Below are positions 1 through 8,197 of a stretch of 64,000 bases of DNA, in pieces; position 1 is the stretch's first letter, and every line of letters starts with the position of its first letter. Position numbers and translations under genes: made by a program. The stretch is from Pseudoduganella albidiflava (GTDB lineage Bacteria > Pseudomonadota > Gammaproteobacteria > Burkholderiales > Burkholderiaceae_D). The notes beneath the pieces are model-generated. The model did not search any database. It was not told the origin of the DNA and was given only the letters and a program-made list of their open reading frames with translations. The stretch spans positions 3,100,001 through 3,164,000 of the forward strand of contig NZ_CP036401.1 of assembly GCF_004322755.1 (NCBI RefSeq), read 5' to 3'.

Positions 1-373
1 CCGCCTCGGCGAGATAGCGCATGCCCTGGCCCAGCTGTTGTACGGCCCGCACCAGTTCCTCCGCCGAGCAGCCCTGCAGGAGGTAGCCATGCACACCGCT
101 GTCCATGGCCGTGCGCACCTGCCATTCCTTGTCGAGCTGGGTCACGATCAAGACACGGGGCGCGGCGCTGGAACGGTCCGGCGACAACTGCCTGGCCAGC
201 ATGATACCGCTATCGTAATCGGCAATGATCACGCGCGCATGGGCCTGGCCGTGCGGTTGCCGGTCCTGCAGCGTCAGGTGGAATGCGCCATGCTCGGCGA
301 GCAGGGCATGGAGGCCGGCCGTCATGACGGCATCGGCGTGCATGATGTGGACGGATGGCTGGTTGGCTTGCAT
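1..373 (-). CDS. Response regulator receiver domain, N-terminal part (cut by window edge)
   Basis: The frame starts at an ATG preceded by AGGAGA and runs off the left edge, showing 124 residues. The pattern is that of a NarL/FixJ-type receiver domain: a hydrophobic first strand, an AGLHALL helix, a candidate phospho-acceptor Asp52 in IIADYD, and a GVHGYLLQG segment near residue 100 followed by a helix that normally leads into the LuxR linker. Two conserved positions are altered. The acidic pair that binds magnesium is His12-Ala13, and the invariant Lys after GYLL is Gln100. The receiver therefore looks phosphorylation-independent. The output domain (a LuxR HTH is expected) lies outside the window. 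Confidence 0.75.
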   Translation of the reverse strand, partial: MQANQPSVHIMHADAVMTAGLHALLAEHGAFHLTLQDRQPHGQAHARVIIADYDSGIMLARQLSPDRSSAAPRVLIVTQLDKEWQVRTAMDSGVHGYLLQGCSAEELVRAVQQLGQGMRYLAEA

Positions 374-605
374 GGTCGTTCTCCTGTTCCGCAACAGCAG
401 ATCGCTGTTGCTTCTCATGCATTCATAATGAAACTGCAATGCGGAGAAGGCAAGTTAAGTGATGTTAAAAGCGTTAATTCGCCGTGCCGCGTGAGGCCGG
501 GATACAGCGTTTGACAACGCACCGGGAGCCTGCGGCAGTCAGCTAGCGTAATTCGCCAACGCGACGATACCTGGCAGCGTGCGGCTATCCATGCCGCACG
601 CTGCG

Positions 606-1097
606 CTATTTCGGGGTGCCGGTCGCGGCAAGCCAGCGGGCAGCTTCCTCGCTGCCACCTTGCGCCAGCGAGGCCAGGCGCAACACCGCCTTCGGATGCC
701 GGTGCTCGGCCGCTTGCGCATACAGTGGCCAGGCCTTGTCGGCCTGGCGATCGCCACCATCGCCGGCACGGTGGTACATTTCAGCCAGCTGGAACGCCGA
801 CTCGGCATCGCCGGCACGGGCCGCTTCCTCGAACAGCCGCATCGCTTCGCCGCGGCGCGGTGTCTTGTTTTGGTAAAGCATGCCCAGTTCACGCTTGGCC
901 ACGACGGAACCTTGTTCGGCCCACTCGCGCAGCCTTCGCTCGGCCGCGGCACCGCCATGCGCGCTCAGGCGCTGCGCCACCGCCTCGATGACAGATGCCG
1001 GCGGCACCGCGCCTTCCTTCGCCTGGCAGGCGATCAGCGCGCCCACCATGACCAGCACCGACGAGATCAAAGCGCCGGACTTGTTGAATGATTCCAT
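606..1097 (-). CDS. Sel1-repeat (TPR-like) lipoprotein
   Basis: A 163-residue protein with a hydrophobic N-terminus ending in a lipobox-like LIAC (Cys24), so it is probably a lipoprotein exported by Sec. Residues 55-160 contain Sel1-type helical repeats, seen in segments such as AKRELGMLYQNKTPRRGEA and AFQLAEMYHRAG. Sel1 repeats form solenoids that bind other proteins; no catalytic motif is present. It lies upstream of the response-regulator gene on the same strand, separated by about 230 bp that hold no gene. Family assignment is good; the partner is unknown. Confidence 0.7.
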   Translation of the reverse strand: MESFNKSGALISSVLVMVGALIACQAKEGAVPPASVIEAVAQRLSAHGGAAAERRLREWAEQGSVVAKRELGMLYQNKTPRRGEAMRLFEEAARAGDAESAFQLAEMYHRAGDGGDRQADKAWPLYAQAAEHRHPKAVLRLASLAQGGSEEAARWLAATGTPK

Positions 1098-1558
1098 ATT
1101 GTTCTTATTGCCTTATCAAGTCTGCACTACGCAAGTCTGCACTGCGTCTGCATCGCGCTTGCACTGCGGAAACGGCCTGGCGGAGCGCATCAGCGCCGCT
1201 ATGCTGCAGCATCCAAGCTGCAACATCCATGTTGCAACATCCATGTTGCAACCTCTGCCGCGCGGTCGAAAGTCGCCAATCATACCGATTACTGTTGAGT
1301 CGGGGCGCAGCAAAGCACGCACGGAACAGGCGTACCGGCCAGGCTGGCGCTACCCGGCGTCCGGCCCACCGCGACAGATGGGTCCGGAACGCTGTCGATC
1401 TTAGCATGTTGATTTTACGGAAAGGCGCAGGCGCCACGGGGAAGTGGGTAACAATTGTAACGAGACGTTAGTACAGCCCAGTCTGCATAACGATCGGCAC
1501 ATCTAGCCACGCTGCGCGCAGCAGAGGCTTCAGTGCTGGTGGCGCCCGCCAGTCTTGC
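1098..1558. other. Non-coding gap with short tandem repeats
   Basis: There is no convincing gene in these 461 bases. Two short direct-repeat clusters are visible. One is two 15-bp units containing AAGTCTGCACT at 1116-1145. The other is a 14-bp-period array at 1203-1252 in which the self-complementary octamer GTTGCAAC occurs at 1231-1238 and 1245-1252. The gap is the upstream region of the Sel1 lipoprotein gene, so the repeats sit where an operator would be. Confidence 0.5.
1203..1252. repeat. 14-bp-period tandem repeat with palindromic GTTGCAAC cores
   Basis: About 3.5 units of a 14-bp repeat of the form GYTGCAACATCCAT. The GTTGCAAC core is a perfect 8-bp palindrome, present exactly twice at one repeat interval, with a one-mismatch third copy at 1217-1224. 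It is upstream of the Sel1 lipoprotein gene (start 1097, minus strand). Confidence 0.6.
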
Positions 1559-1960
1559 TTACTCGCGTTGCGCAGCGCGGCCGGCGTGCTGGTCGAGCCA
1601 CGTGCCTGCATGGTCCATCACGAGCCGCAGTTCGCTTTCCGCGGCGGTGAACAGCAGGGGAATCTCGATTACCCTGCCTTCGGCCAGGGCCAGTTCCAAT
1701 GCCAGGCAGGCGCCCACGAAGCGGCTGGCGCCGAGCTCGCTGACATCGTGCCGAAGGTTGTGCAGGACACGGCGCGCTTCCATGAAGCGCGCCTGTTGGA
1801 CCGCCTCGCCCGCCAGGTTCAGCGGATCGATGCCGTTGCCGATGCAGGCGCGCACGCGGCGCACCACCTTGGCCATGGCGCGCGCGTCTCCGCCCATCTG
1901 GTCGACCAGCTCGTCCACGCAAAAGATCGCGTCGTCCGAGGCACTTGCATAGGCCGTCAT
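1559..1960 (-). CDS. Hpt (histidine phosphotransfer) domain protein
   Basis: A 133-residue all-helical protein. Residues 63-85 read ARRVLHNLRHDVSELGAS, which matches the Hpt signature around the phospho-accepting histidine (AHxLKGxxxxLGA), so His67 is the expected phosphosite. Hpt domains pass phosphate between hybrid histidine kinases and response regulators in the cytoplasm. The start codon overlaps the stop of the upstream DUF900 hydrolase gene by ATGA, so the two are translationally coupled. No kinase is adjacent. The usual Gly after HxLK is His71 here, a modest deviation. Confidence 0.6.
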   Translation of the reverse strand: MTAYASASDDAIFCVDELVDQMGGDARAMAKVVRRVRACIGNGIDPLNLAGEAVQQARFMEARRVLHNLRHDVSELGASRFVGACLALELALAEGRVIEIPLLFTAAESELRLVMDHAGTWLDQHAGRAAQRE

Positions 1961-3234
1961 GAAACCTCCCGTTCGTTGAATGTCCAGTAGCGCCCTGCGG
2001 GAACATCCACCGCCCGAAGACCGGCGCGTTGCGAAGGCGGCAGTTGCCCGGCGATCAGCTGCTGCATGTCCGCCAGCGCCGAGCGGCGCCCGGTATCGTG
2101 CGAAGCGCGGATGAGACTGGTATCGACATCGCTGGCGTCGATCGTCTCCACGCCCGGCGCCATCACCAGTGCGTCGCCACTGTCGCCGGCACGCGGGTAG
2201 GGCCGCGTGCGCTGCGCCACCTGCAGCGTCTCGTCGCCGGATGAGGCATACAGCGTTATCCGGCTGCCGACCGCCGCCAGCGCCGGCGCCAGTTCACCGC
2301 GGAACACCGCCGCCTCGAGGTCGGGTGCCGCCAGGATGATCTCGCGCAGCCGCGGTGCCAGGTCGGGACGGTCACGCGTGAGCGCAGCCACCACGCGCGC
2401 CAACGCCCGGGCGCCCATCCCGTGGCCCAGCAGGTATACCTGGTCGACCCTGGTTTGCTCGACCAGCCCGGTCAGGAAGGCCGCCAGATGCGGCAGCGTC
2501 CATTCCACATTCGACTCGTCGACGGCATAACCGGACAGCCGGCCTTGCGAGGGCCAGCTGTAGAACACCGGCACGCCGGCAAAATGCAGGTCGCTGGCGA
2601 TCTGCGCGGTACGGCGCGCGGCATCTTCGAAGCTCACGCGGTAACCGTGCACGAACAGCAGGGCGCTGCCGCCCGCCCTGGCGACGGCATCGGCCACGGC
2701 GGGGAAGAATGGCTGAGGCGCCGTCACCTCCGCACGCAGCAGCACCGCGTGGCCGTCCGGATCGGGCCGCGCGTGGCGCCGCAGCTGTGTCGGCAGTGCC
2801 GGTCGGTCGGGCAGGGTGTCGTGCCCGATGCCGACCTCGCAGCTACCATAGCTGAGTTCGCCACGTGCGGCGCCGAACTGGCGTGCCGGGTGCCGGTCGC
2901 CGGTCGGCTGCCGGTCGGTGGCAAAGAACACTTGCAGCACCACGCCTTGCCGGTCCACCGCGGCGGACGGACGCAGTGCACGGCGCCGGTCCACTTCATC
3001 GACCAGGTTGCGCGCCGCCGCCCGCAGATAACGGTCGCCTGCAAGCCCCGCGGCGGCCAGCGCATCGGAAACGGCGAACTGGCGCGACAGCGAGCCAGGA
3101 TCCTGTTCCAGATCGGCGATCGCTTCATCGACCCGGGGCGACTTGCCCGCCAGGCGCGATTTCAGCATCGTGTACGCGGCATCCATGCCCCCATCGGCGA
3201 TCGCGGCGGTCATTGCGGTGGTGATCACATCCAT
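1957..3234 (-). CDS. DUF900-type alpha/beta hydrolase fold protein lacking the nucleophile Ser
   Basis: A 425-residue protein with an extended helical N-terminus (1-95), the DUF900 entry motif VFFATDR (102-108), an oxyanion-type FVHGY (194-198), YSWPSQG (225-231) and a nucleophile elbow at 270-274. The elbow reads GHGMG, so the catalytic serine is Gly272 (codon GGG at 2419-2421) instead of the usual GHSMG. Later motifs (ILAAPD, then IRASHD) fit the Asp/His part of the triad. No signal peptide is seen. The gene overlaps the downstream Hpt gene by 4 nt. It may be a binding protein rather than an esterase, or it may use another nucleophile. Confidence 0.75.
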   Translation of the reverse strand: MDVITTAMTAAIADGGMDAAYTMLKSRLAGKSPRVDEAIADLEQDPGSLSRQFAVSDALAAAGLAGDRYLRAAARNLVDEVDRRRALRPSAAVDRQGVVLQVFFATDRQPTGDRHPARQFGAARGELSYGSCEVGIGHDTLPDRPALPTQLRRHARPDPDGHAVLLRAEVTAPQPFFPAVADAVARAGGSALLFVHGYRVSFEDAARRTAQIASDLHFAGVPVFYSWPSQGRLSGYAVDESNVEWTLPHLAAFLTGLVEQTRVDQVYLLGHGMGARALARVVAALTRDRPDLAPRLREIILAAPDLEAAVFRGELAPALAAVGSRITLYASSGDETLQVAQRTRPYPRAGDSGDALVMAPGVETIDASDVDTSLIRASHDTGRRSALADMQQLIAGQLPPSQRAGLRAVDVPAGRYWTFNEREVS

Positions 3235-3430
3235 GAGAGCTTGCTCCGGGCTGCGGTAGGTCGTATCTCACCACAGCCCGCATTGCAAGTCCAGTCGGAA
3301 GTCAAGCGTGCCGCGCCTGTACGCCAGGGCCGCGATGCTGGCGCTTCCGTGCTGGCGATTCGGTGCTGGCAATTCAATGCTGGCGACGTGCGCCCGCCGC
3401 GCGCCGGCTCTCGCCACCGGATTTGTTTTG

Positions 3431-3456
3431 TAAATGAGAACGGTTTGCATTATCAT
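3431..3456 (+). promoter_or_regulatory. Candidate Fur box upstream of PepSY gene
   Basis: The sequence AATGAGAACGGTTTGCATT with flanking T/A bases is an imperfect palindrome close to the Fur consensus form AATGATAATnATTATCATT. It lies 31 bp ahead of the PepSY gene start. A second, better copy of such a box precedes the DUF3649-PepSY-DUF3325 operon at 19201, which supports iron regulation of both. Binding is inferred. Confidence 0.6.
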
Positions 3457-3486
3457 CCCCCTCTTCACCAAGTTCCGCATACCGTC

Positions 3487-4656
3487 ATGACCCCTGTCGC
3501 CGTCCGCCGTTGGGCCTGGATCCACAAATGGAGCAGCCTGGTCTGCACCGTCTTCATGCTGCTGCTTTGCATCACCGGGCTGCCGCTGATTTATCACCAC
3601 GAGATCGGCCACCTGCTCGGTACCGAGGTCGAGGCGAAACCCATGCCGGCCAACACGCCGAAGGCCAGCATGGATGCGATCGTTGCCGCCGGCATGGCAG
3701 CCTATCCCGGCAAGAAGATGATGTACGCGTTCCAGGAGGCGGATGAGCCGAACCTGTGGCACCTGACGCTGGGCGACCATGGCACCGATGAAAACTACAA
3801 GGCCACCGCGGTCGATGCGCGCACCGCCGAAGTGCTGCCCACGCCGCAGTTCGAAGGCAGTTTCATGTCCGTCATGTTCCACCTCCATGTCGACCTGTAT
3901 GCGGGCTTGTGGGGCAAGCTGTTCCTCGGGTTGATGGGGTTCCTGTTGCTGGTGGCGATCGTCTCGGGCGTGGTGCTGTACGCGCCCTTCATGCGCAAGC
4001 TGGAGTTCGGCACCGTCCGCCGTACCCGCACCAACCGTACCAAATGGCTGGACCTGCACAACCTGCTGGGCATCGTTACCCTGACGTGGCTGTTCGTGGT
4101 CGGTGGTACCGGCATGATCAATACGTGGGCCGACCTGATGCTGAAGTACTGGCAGTCGACGGAAATGGCCGACATGGTCGCACCCTACAAGAATGCCGCG
4201 CCGATCAGGGAGTTCGGATCGCTCGCGGCGTCGGTGGAGCGGGCCCAGGCCCTGGAGCCGGGCATGAAGGTGGGCTTCATCGCCTTCCCCGGCACGCCGT
4301 ACACGAGCGAACACCACTATGGCGTATTCATGCATGGCGACGAACCGCTCACATCGCGCCTGTACAAGCCCGTGCTGATCGACGCCCAGACCACGGAAAT
4401 CACGGACAGCCGCGACTTGCCGTGGTATCTGACCGCGCTGCTCGTCTCGCAGCCCCTGCACTTCGGCGACTACGGTGGCCCGGTATTGCAGTTCCTCTGG
4501 GCGGTGCTGGACGTGCTGACGATCATTGTCCTCGGCAGTGGCCTGTACCTGTGGGTGAAGCGGGGCGTGCCCGTTCCGGTGCGCGCCACCGAAGAGGACG
4601 GCTCGGCGGCCGAGGTGGCTGGCGTGCCGGCACTGGCCCGCGGAGAAGCGCGATGA
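3487..4656 (+). CDS. PepSY-associated TM helix protein (iron-linked membrane reductase-like)
   Basis: A 389-residue inner-membrane protein. The ATG at 3487 is chosen because the N-terminus (VAVRRWAWIHKWSSL followed by a long hydrophobic helix) matches the family start; the frame is open far upstream but that part is an artefact. TM helices lie near residues 15-37, 145-170, 195-215 and 330-355. HExGH, HLHVDLY and WLDLHN segments place histidines beside the helices, as in PepSY_TM proteins thought to bind haem and reduce ferric siderophores. It has a Fur-like box upstream and overlaps the next small membrane gene by ATGA. Confidence 0.8.
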   Translation: MTPVAVRRWAWIHKWSSLVCTVFMLLLCITGLPLIYHHEIGHLLGTEVEAKPMPANTPKASMDAIVAAGMAAYPGKKMMYAFQEADEPNLWHLTLGDHGTDENYKATAVDARTAEVLPTPQFEGSFMSVMFHLHVDLYAGLWGKLFLGLMGFLLLVAIVSGVVLYAPFMRKLEFGTVRRTRTNRTKWLDLHNLLGIVTLTWLFVVGGTGMINTWADLMLKYWQSTEMADMVAPYKNAAPIREFGSLAASVERAQALEPGMKVGFIAFPGTPYTSEHHYGVFMHGDEPLTSRLYKPVLIDAQTTEITDSRDLPWYLTALLVSQPLHFGDYGGPVLQFLWAVLDVLTIIVLGSGLYLWVKRGVPVPVRATEEDGSAAEVAGVPALARGEAR

Positions 4657-4853
4657 GCCCGGAATTCCTGCGCCTGTGGGGCATGCCGATCCTGCTGGGC
4701 ATCCTGACCGCGGTCGGCCTGGTCGCCGCACTGCTGGGAGATGGCTTGTGGGACGCTGTTTCCGGCGTCGCCCTCGGCTTGCCGGTATTGCTGGGCATAT
4801 GGCACAGCCTGCGCCGGCAGGAACGCGTGCAGGATCGGCGGCCGGGTCGCTAG
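4653..4853 (+). CDS. Small two-helix membrane protein coupled to PepSY gene
   Basis: A 66-residue protein with two predicted TM helices (about 8-29 and 33-50) and a basic C-terminal tail rich in Arg. Its ATG overlaps the stop codon of the PepSY gene (ATGA), so it is translated with it and probably works with it in the inner membrane. I do not recognise a named family. Confidence 0.65.
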   Translation: MSPEFLRLWGMPILLGILTAVGLVAALLGDGLWDAVSGVALGLPVLLGIWHSLRRQERVQDRRPGR

Positions 4854-4878
4854 GCCGGCGCCTGGTGGACATCGTTCC

Positions 4879-5469
4879 CTAGGGCTCCGGCAGAGGCGGC
4901 AGTTCGGCGATGATGCGGCCATACTCGGCGGTCGCGTCGGCCAGCGGGGCGCGCTGGAACGTTACCTGCAATTCCAGGGTCTCCAGCCTGGCGGCGCCAG
5001 TCTGGCAGCGTGCCAGGCGTGCCGTGACTTCCTGCTGCCTGTGAAGATTGGCCGCAACGGCCGCCAGCAGCGAACAGATGCTGGCCACGCCGCACAGGAT
5101 GCGCCAGCTCGGCGTGTCCGGCCCCGCGGACCCCAGCGCACGGGTGAGTTCGGGCCCACCCAGGGCCGGCGCAGCCGTCAGCACCGTTGCCACGGCGCTG
5201 GCGATCACGCTCAGCAGCGTCAGCGCATTGTCGCGGCGGTGCAAACCTTCGCCCGCCTGGCGAACGGCCAGCCGCTTGGCGCGCACAATGGCCAGAAAGG
5301 CGCCGCGCTCGGCGTCCGATGACGCCGCATCCGGCCGGGGGTGTTCGTCACGCCGCTGTCCCGGACCGTGGCCGGATGCGTTCCCGGATTCGCTCCCCGG
5401 TCCATTGCCACGCTCGTCTCCGGGCGCATGCATCGATCCTTGCATCGATTCCTGCGTAGGTTCCCGCAT
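4879..5469 (-). CDS. Two-TM protein with disordered N-terminus (SLATT/DUF4231-like)
   Basis: A 196-residue protein with a GGGAGG ribosome site. Residues 1-55 are low complexity (Gly, Ser, Asn, Pro). From residue 58 there is a basic helix (FLAIVRAKRLAVRQAGEG), two hydrophobic helices (about 82-101 and 122-141), then an amphipathic C-terminal helix. Helix, 2TM, helix is the layout of SLATT-type domains, which elsewhere accompany nucleotide-sensing defence proteins; no such partner is adjacent, so the family link is tentative. It lies 65 bp downstream of the Anbu gene on the same strand and could be the last gene of that unit. Confidence 0.5.
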   Translation of the reverse strand: MREPTQESMQGSMHAPGDERGNGPGSESGNASGHGPGQRRDEHPRPDAASSDAERGAFLAIVRAKRLAVRQAGEGLHRRDNALTLLSVIASAVATVLTAAPALGGPELTRALGSAGPDTPSWRILCGVASICSLLAAVAANLHRQQEVTARLARCQTGAARLETLELQVTFQRAPLADATAEYGRIIAELPPLPEP

Positions 5470-5534
5470 AGTCCTCCCGCCGGCTGGTCCGCGCTTCCTT
5501 CAGCATAGTGCGAACGGCCGACAAGTCCAGCCGC

Positions 5535-6377
5535 CTACTGCCGGGGATCGCCGTGCTGCTGGGCCAGCGATTGCAGCATCGGCGGTGCCGCCACCGGCGC
5601 CACCGCTTCCGGCAACGGCATGCGCACCGGTTGATCGTCCGCGCCGGGCATGGCTTGCCACTGGGGTGCGTCGATGCCTTCGAACACGCGGCGCAGCTGC
5701 TCGCCCCAGGTGCCGCGCAGCATCTGGAAATAGGCGTTCTTTTCATCGATCGTGACGAAGCGTGTCACGGCCAGGCTGTCGGCCTGGTAGGCCAGCAGGT
5801 CCAGCGGCAGGCCCACGGAGATGTTCGAGCGCAGCGTCGAGTCCATCGAGATCAGCGCGCACTTCACGGCGTCGTCGAGCGACGACCGGGGCGTGACCAC
5901 GCGGTCGATGATGGGTTTGCCGTACTTCGCCTCGCCGATCTGGAGATAGGTGTTCTCGTCACGCGCCTCGATGAAATTGCCGGCCGAGTAGACCTGGAAC
6001 AGCCGGCATGCTTCGCCGCGGATCTGCCCGCCGAAAATGATCGACACATTGAATTCGATATTGAACTGCGCCAGCGCCTGCGCTTCGCGCTGGTGGATCG
6101 CGCGCACCGCCTCGCCGACGATGCGGGTCGCCTCGTACATGTTCGGCGCGGTCCAGATGGTAAAGCCGTTGAGGCCCACGTGATCGTGCAGCAGTTGCAG
6201 CACCGACTGCGAGATCGACAGATTGCCCGCCGTCATCAGCACCATGGTCCGGTCGCCCGGATTTTCAAACACGTTCATCTTGCGGAACGTGCCGATCTGG
6301 TCGACCCCGGCATTGGTGCGTGAATCGGCGAGGAAGACCAGCCCGGCGTCGAGCCGCATGGCAACACAATAAGTCAT
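5535..6377 (-). CDS. Anbu, proteasome-type peptidase
   Basis: A 280-residue Ntn-hydrolase of the ancestral-beta-subunit (Anbu) family, related to HslV and 20S beta subunits. The product starts MTYCVAMRLDAGLVFLADS. After Met removal Thr1 is the expected nucleophile, with Asp17 and Lys32 at the usual supporting positions. The C-terminal 40 residues are Pro/Ala-rich. Anbu proteins assemble into open helical or ring-like oligomers; the substrate is unknown. It is the last gene of a four-gene minus-strand module with ATP-grasp, alpha-E and transglutaminase genes, 53 bp after the transglutaminase. The frame is open further upstream, but the Thr-leading start fixes the true one. Confidence 0.92.
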   Translation of the reverse strand: MTYCVAMRLDAGLVFLADSRTNAGVDQIGTFRKMNVFENPGDRTMVLMTAGNLSISQSVLQLLHDHVGLNGFTIWTAPNMYEATRIVGEAVRAIHQREAQALAQFNIEFNVSIIFGGQIRGEACRLFQVYSAGNFIEARDENTYLQIGEAKYGKPIIDRVVTPRSSLDDAVKCALISMDSTLRSNISVGLPLDLLAYQADSLAVTRFVTIDEKNAYFQMLRGTWGEQLRRVFEGIDAPQWQAMPGADDQPVRMPLPEAVAPVAAPPMLQSLAQQHGDPRQ

Positions 6378-6430
6378 GGGATTACGCTTCCACGTTTCGT
6401 TGATGGGCCAGCCGTGCCGGGCCGCCAGGA

Positions 6431-7234
6431 TTACTGCTGGACGATCCGGACGTCCACGTCGAGCACCTCGCCACCGCCGCCATGCCGCACGCCGCGCACC
6501 GGTGCGGCGGCTTCGTAGTCGCGGCCGACGGCGATGCGGCAATACGCGTCCGTCATCAGCCGCGAGTGGGTCACGTCGATGCTGATCCAGCCATCGTAGC
6601 CGGGATCGCTGGCCCACGCATCCACCCACGCATGGCTGGCGGCATGGCCGGTATCTTCCGGATCGATATAGCCGGAGACGTAGCGCGCCGGAATCCCGTG
6701 CGCGTGGCAGCACGCCAGGAAGATGTGCGCGTGGTCCTGGCAAACGCCGCGGCCCAGCTGCAGCGCGGTGCTGGCCGGCGTCGTCACTTCGGTCGCACCG
6801 CTTTGATACCGTACCGCACCAAAGATGTGCTCGGCCAGCTTCATCAGGTGGCGGGTGCGGGCGCGGCCATCGGGCAGGCATGCCGCCGCCAGTTCCAGGA
6901 TGCCCGGCGTCGGCGCGGTGAGCCGGGTCGGCACCGTGTAGATCAGCGGCGACAGGGAATCGTTGGCGGCGATGCGGCCCTGCCACGGCACGCTGGTTTC
7001 CACCACGCCCTGGGCCACGATCGACAGCGCGCCGTGGGCCTGGTCGAGCGTCAGCATGTGCGACAGGTTGCCATAGGCATCCGTGTAGGCGTTCAGGTGG
7101 CCGGGCGCCAGCAGCTTCCAGTGCAGCGCGTGCTGCTGCGGCTCGATGCGCGGCGTCAGGTGCAGTTGCTGGATCGTGTAGGCCAGCGGTTCGGTGTACG
7201 TGTACCGGGTTTGGTGGCGGATCGACAGTTGCAT
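6431..7234 (-). CDS. Transglutaminase-like cysteine peptidase of the Anbu module
   Basis: A 267-residue protein with an N-terminal beta domain (Bact_transglu_N, about 1-80) and a transglutaminase core with the triad visible as Cys165 (GRGVCQDHAH), His201 (ASHAW) and Asp220 (SIDVTHS). The start has a strong GAGGAG site. Family members are papain-fold enzymes that cleave or transfer amides. It is encoded 9 bp after the alpha-E gene and before anbu, so it probably acts on the peptide made or handled by the module. Confidence 0.9.
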   Translation of the reverse strand: MQLSIRHQTRYTYTEPLAYTIQQLHLTPRIEPQQHALHWKLLAPGHLNAYTDAYGNLSHMLTLDQAHGALSIVAQGVVETSVPWQGRIAANDSLSPLIYTVPTRLTAPTPGILELAAACLPDGRARTRHLMKLAEHIFGAVRYQSGATEVTTPASTALQLGRGVCQDHAHIFLACCHAHGIPARYVSGYIDPEDTGHAASHAWVDAWASDPGYDGWISIDVTHSRLMTDAYCRIAVGRDYEAAAPVRGVRHGGGGEVLDVDVRIVQQ

Positions 7235-7243
7235 GGCATCTCC

Positions 7244-8179
7244 TCAGGCGGCCAGGGGGACCAGGAAGTCGCGGCTCACGCGGTTCCCCAGCTCATAGAT
7301 ACGGCGCAGGAATTGGGTCAGGTAGTCGTGCAGACCGGCGCGCAGCAGGTCTTCGATGCGGGCAAAGCGCAGCTCCGCGTGCAGCTGCCCGGCCAGGCGT
7401 TCCGTTTCACCGGAGGTCGCGTTGCGTACCTCGCGCAGGTTGTTGACGAGCGCTTCCATGCAGGCCAGCAGCGAACGGGGCATGTCCGCGCGCAGCATCA
7501 GCATCTCGGCCACCCGTTCGGGCGTGATCACATCGCGGTACATCTTGCGGTAGATCTCGAATCCGGAAACGGAGCGCAGCAGCGCCGCCCAATAATAGAA
7601 ATCGCGCCGGCCGCGCTCGTCGCCGTCGCCGTGGTACTTGACGTCCAGGATGCGCGCCGTATTGTCGGCCCGCTCGAGAAACGTGCCGAGGCGGATGAAG
7701 TGCACGGCTTCGTCCTGCAGCATGGTGCCGATCGTCACGCCGCGCGACAGGTGCGAGCGGTACTTGACCCATTCGAAGAACTGCAGCGGATCGCGTTCGT
7801 GCAGGCGGTCGCGCAACTTGAACTGCAGGTCCAGCCAGGTCTGGTTCTGCACTTCCCACACTTCCGTCGTCAGCGTGCCGCGCACCGCGCGGGCGTTCTC
7901 GCGGGCGCCGTTCAGGCAGGCCGCGATGGACGATGGATTCAACGGGTCGCGCACCATGAAGTCGATCACGTCGCGCGGCACCAGCGCCCCATGGCGGCTG
8001 TCATAGGCGTGCTGCAGTTCCGAAATGCCCAGCATGGCGCGCCAGGCCTGCTGCGCATCCGCTTCCGACTGCGGCAGCAGCGCGGTCTGCACGTTCACGT
8101 CCAGCATGCGGGCCGTATTTTCGGCGCGCTCGGTATAGCGGGCCATCCAGTACAGATGGTCGGCGGTGCGGCTCAGCAT
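7244..8179 (-). CDS. Alpha-E (DUF403) domain protein
   Basis: A 311-residue, almost entirely helical protein beginning MLSRTADHLYWMARYTERAENTARM (first 20 match the alpha-E family start). Repeated RAENTAR/RADNTAR segments (near residues 18 and 170) are the family hallmark. An AAGGGG site precedes the ATG. Alpha-E proteins are nearly always next to circularly permuted ATP-grasp genes and were predicted by comparative genomics to assist peptide-bond formation; biochemistry is sparse. It is 18 bp downstream of the ATP-grasp gene. Confidence 0.9.
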   Translation of the reverse strand: MLSRTADHLYWMARYTERAENTARMLDVNVQTALLPQSEADAQQAWRAMLGISELQHAYDSRHGALVPRDVIDFMVRDPLNPSSIAACLNGARENARAVRGTLTTEVWEVQNQTWLDLQFKLRDRLHERDPLQFFEWVKYRSHLSRGVTIGTMLQDEAVHFIRLGTFLERADNTARILDVKYHGDGDERGRRDFYYWAALLRSVSGFEIYRKMYRDVITPERVAEMLMLRADMPRSLLACMEALVNNLREVRNATSGETERLAGQLHAELRFARIEDLLRAGLHDYLTQFLRRIYELGNRVSRDFLVPLAA

Positions 8180-8197
8180 CTTGTGTCCCCTTAATGT

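Noticed and set aside
2422..3486. Upstream extension of the PepSY frame
   Set aside because: It runs antisense through the DUF900 gene; the conserved N-terminus and the Fur box place the true start at 3487.
3268..4872. 534-residue minus-strand frame opposite the PepSY gene
   Set aside because: The plus strand has a clear PepSY protein with signature residues and coupling to the next gene; the antisense product has no family features.
5535..6986. 483-residue version of Anbu
   Set aside because: The extension overlaps the transglutaminase gene out of frame, and Anbu needs Thr right after the initiator Met, which the 6377 start gives.
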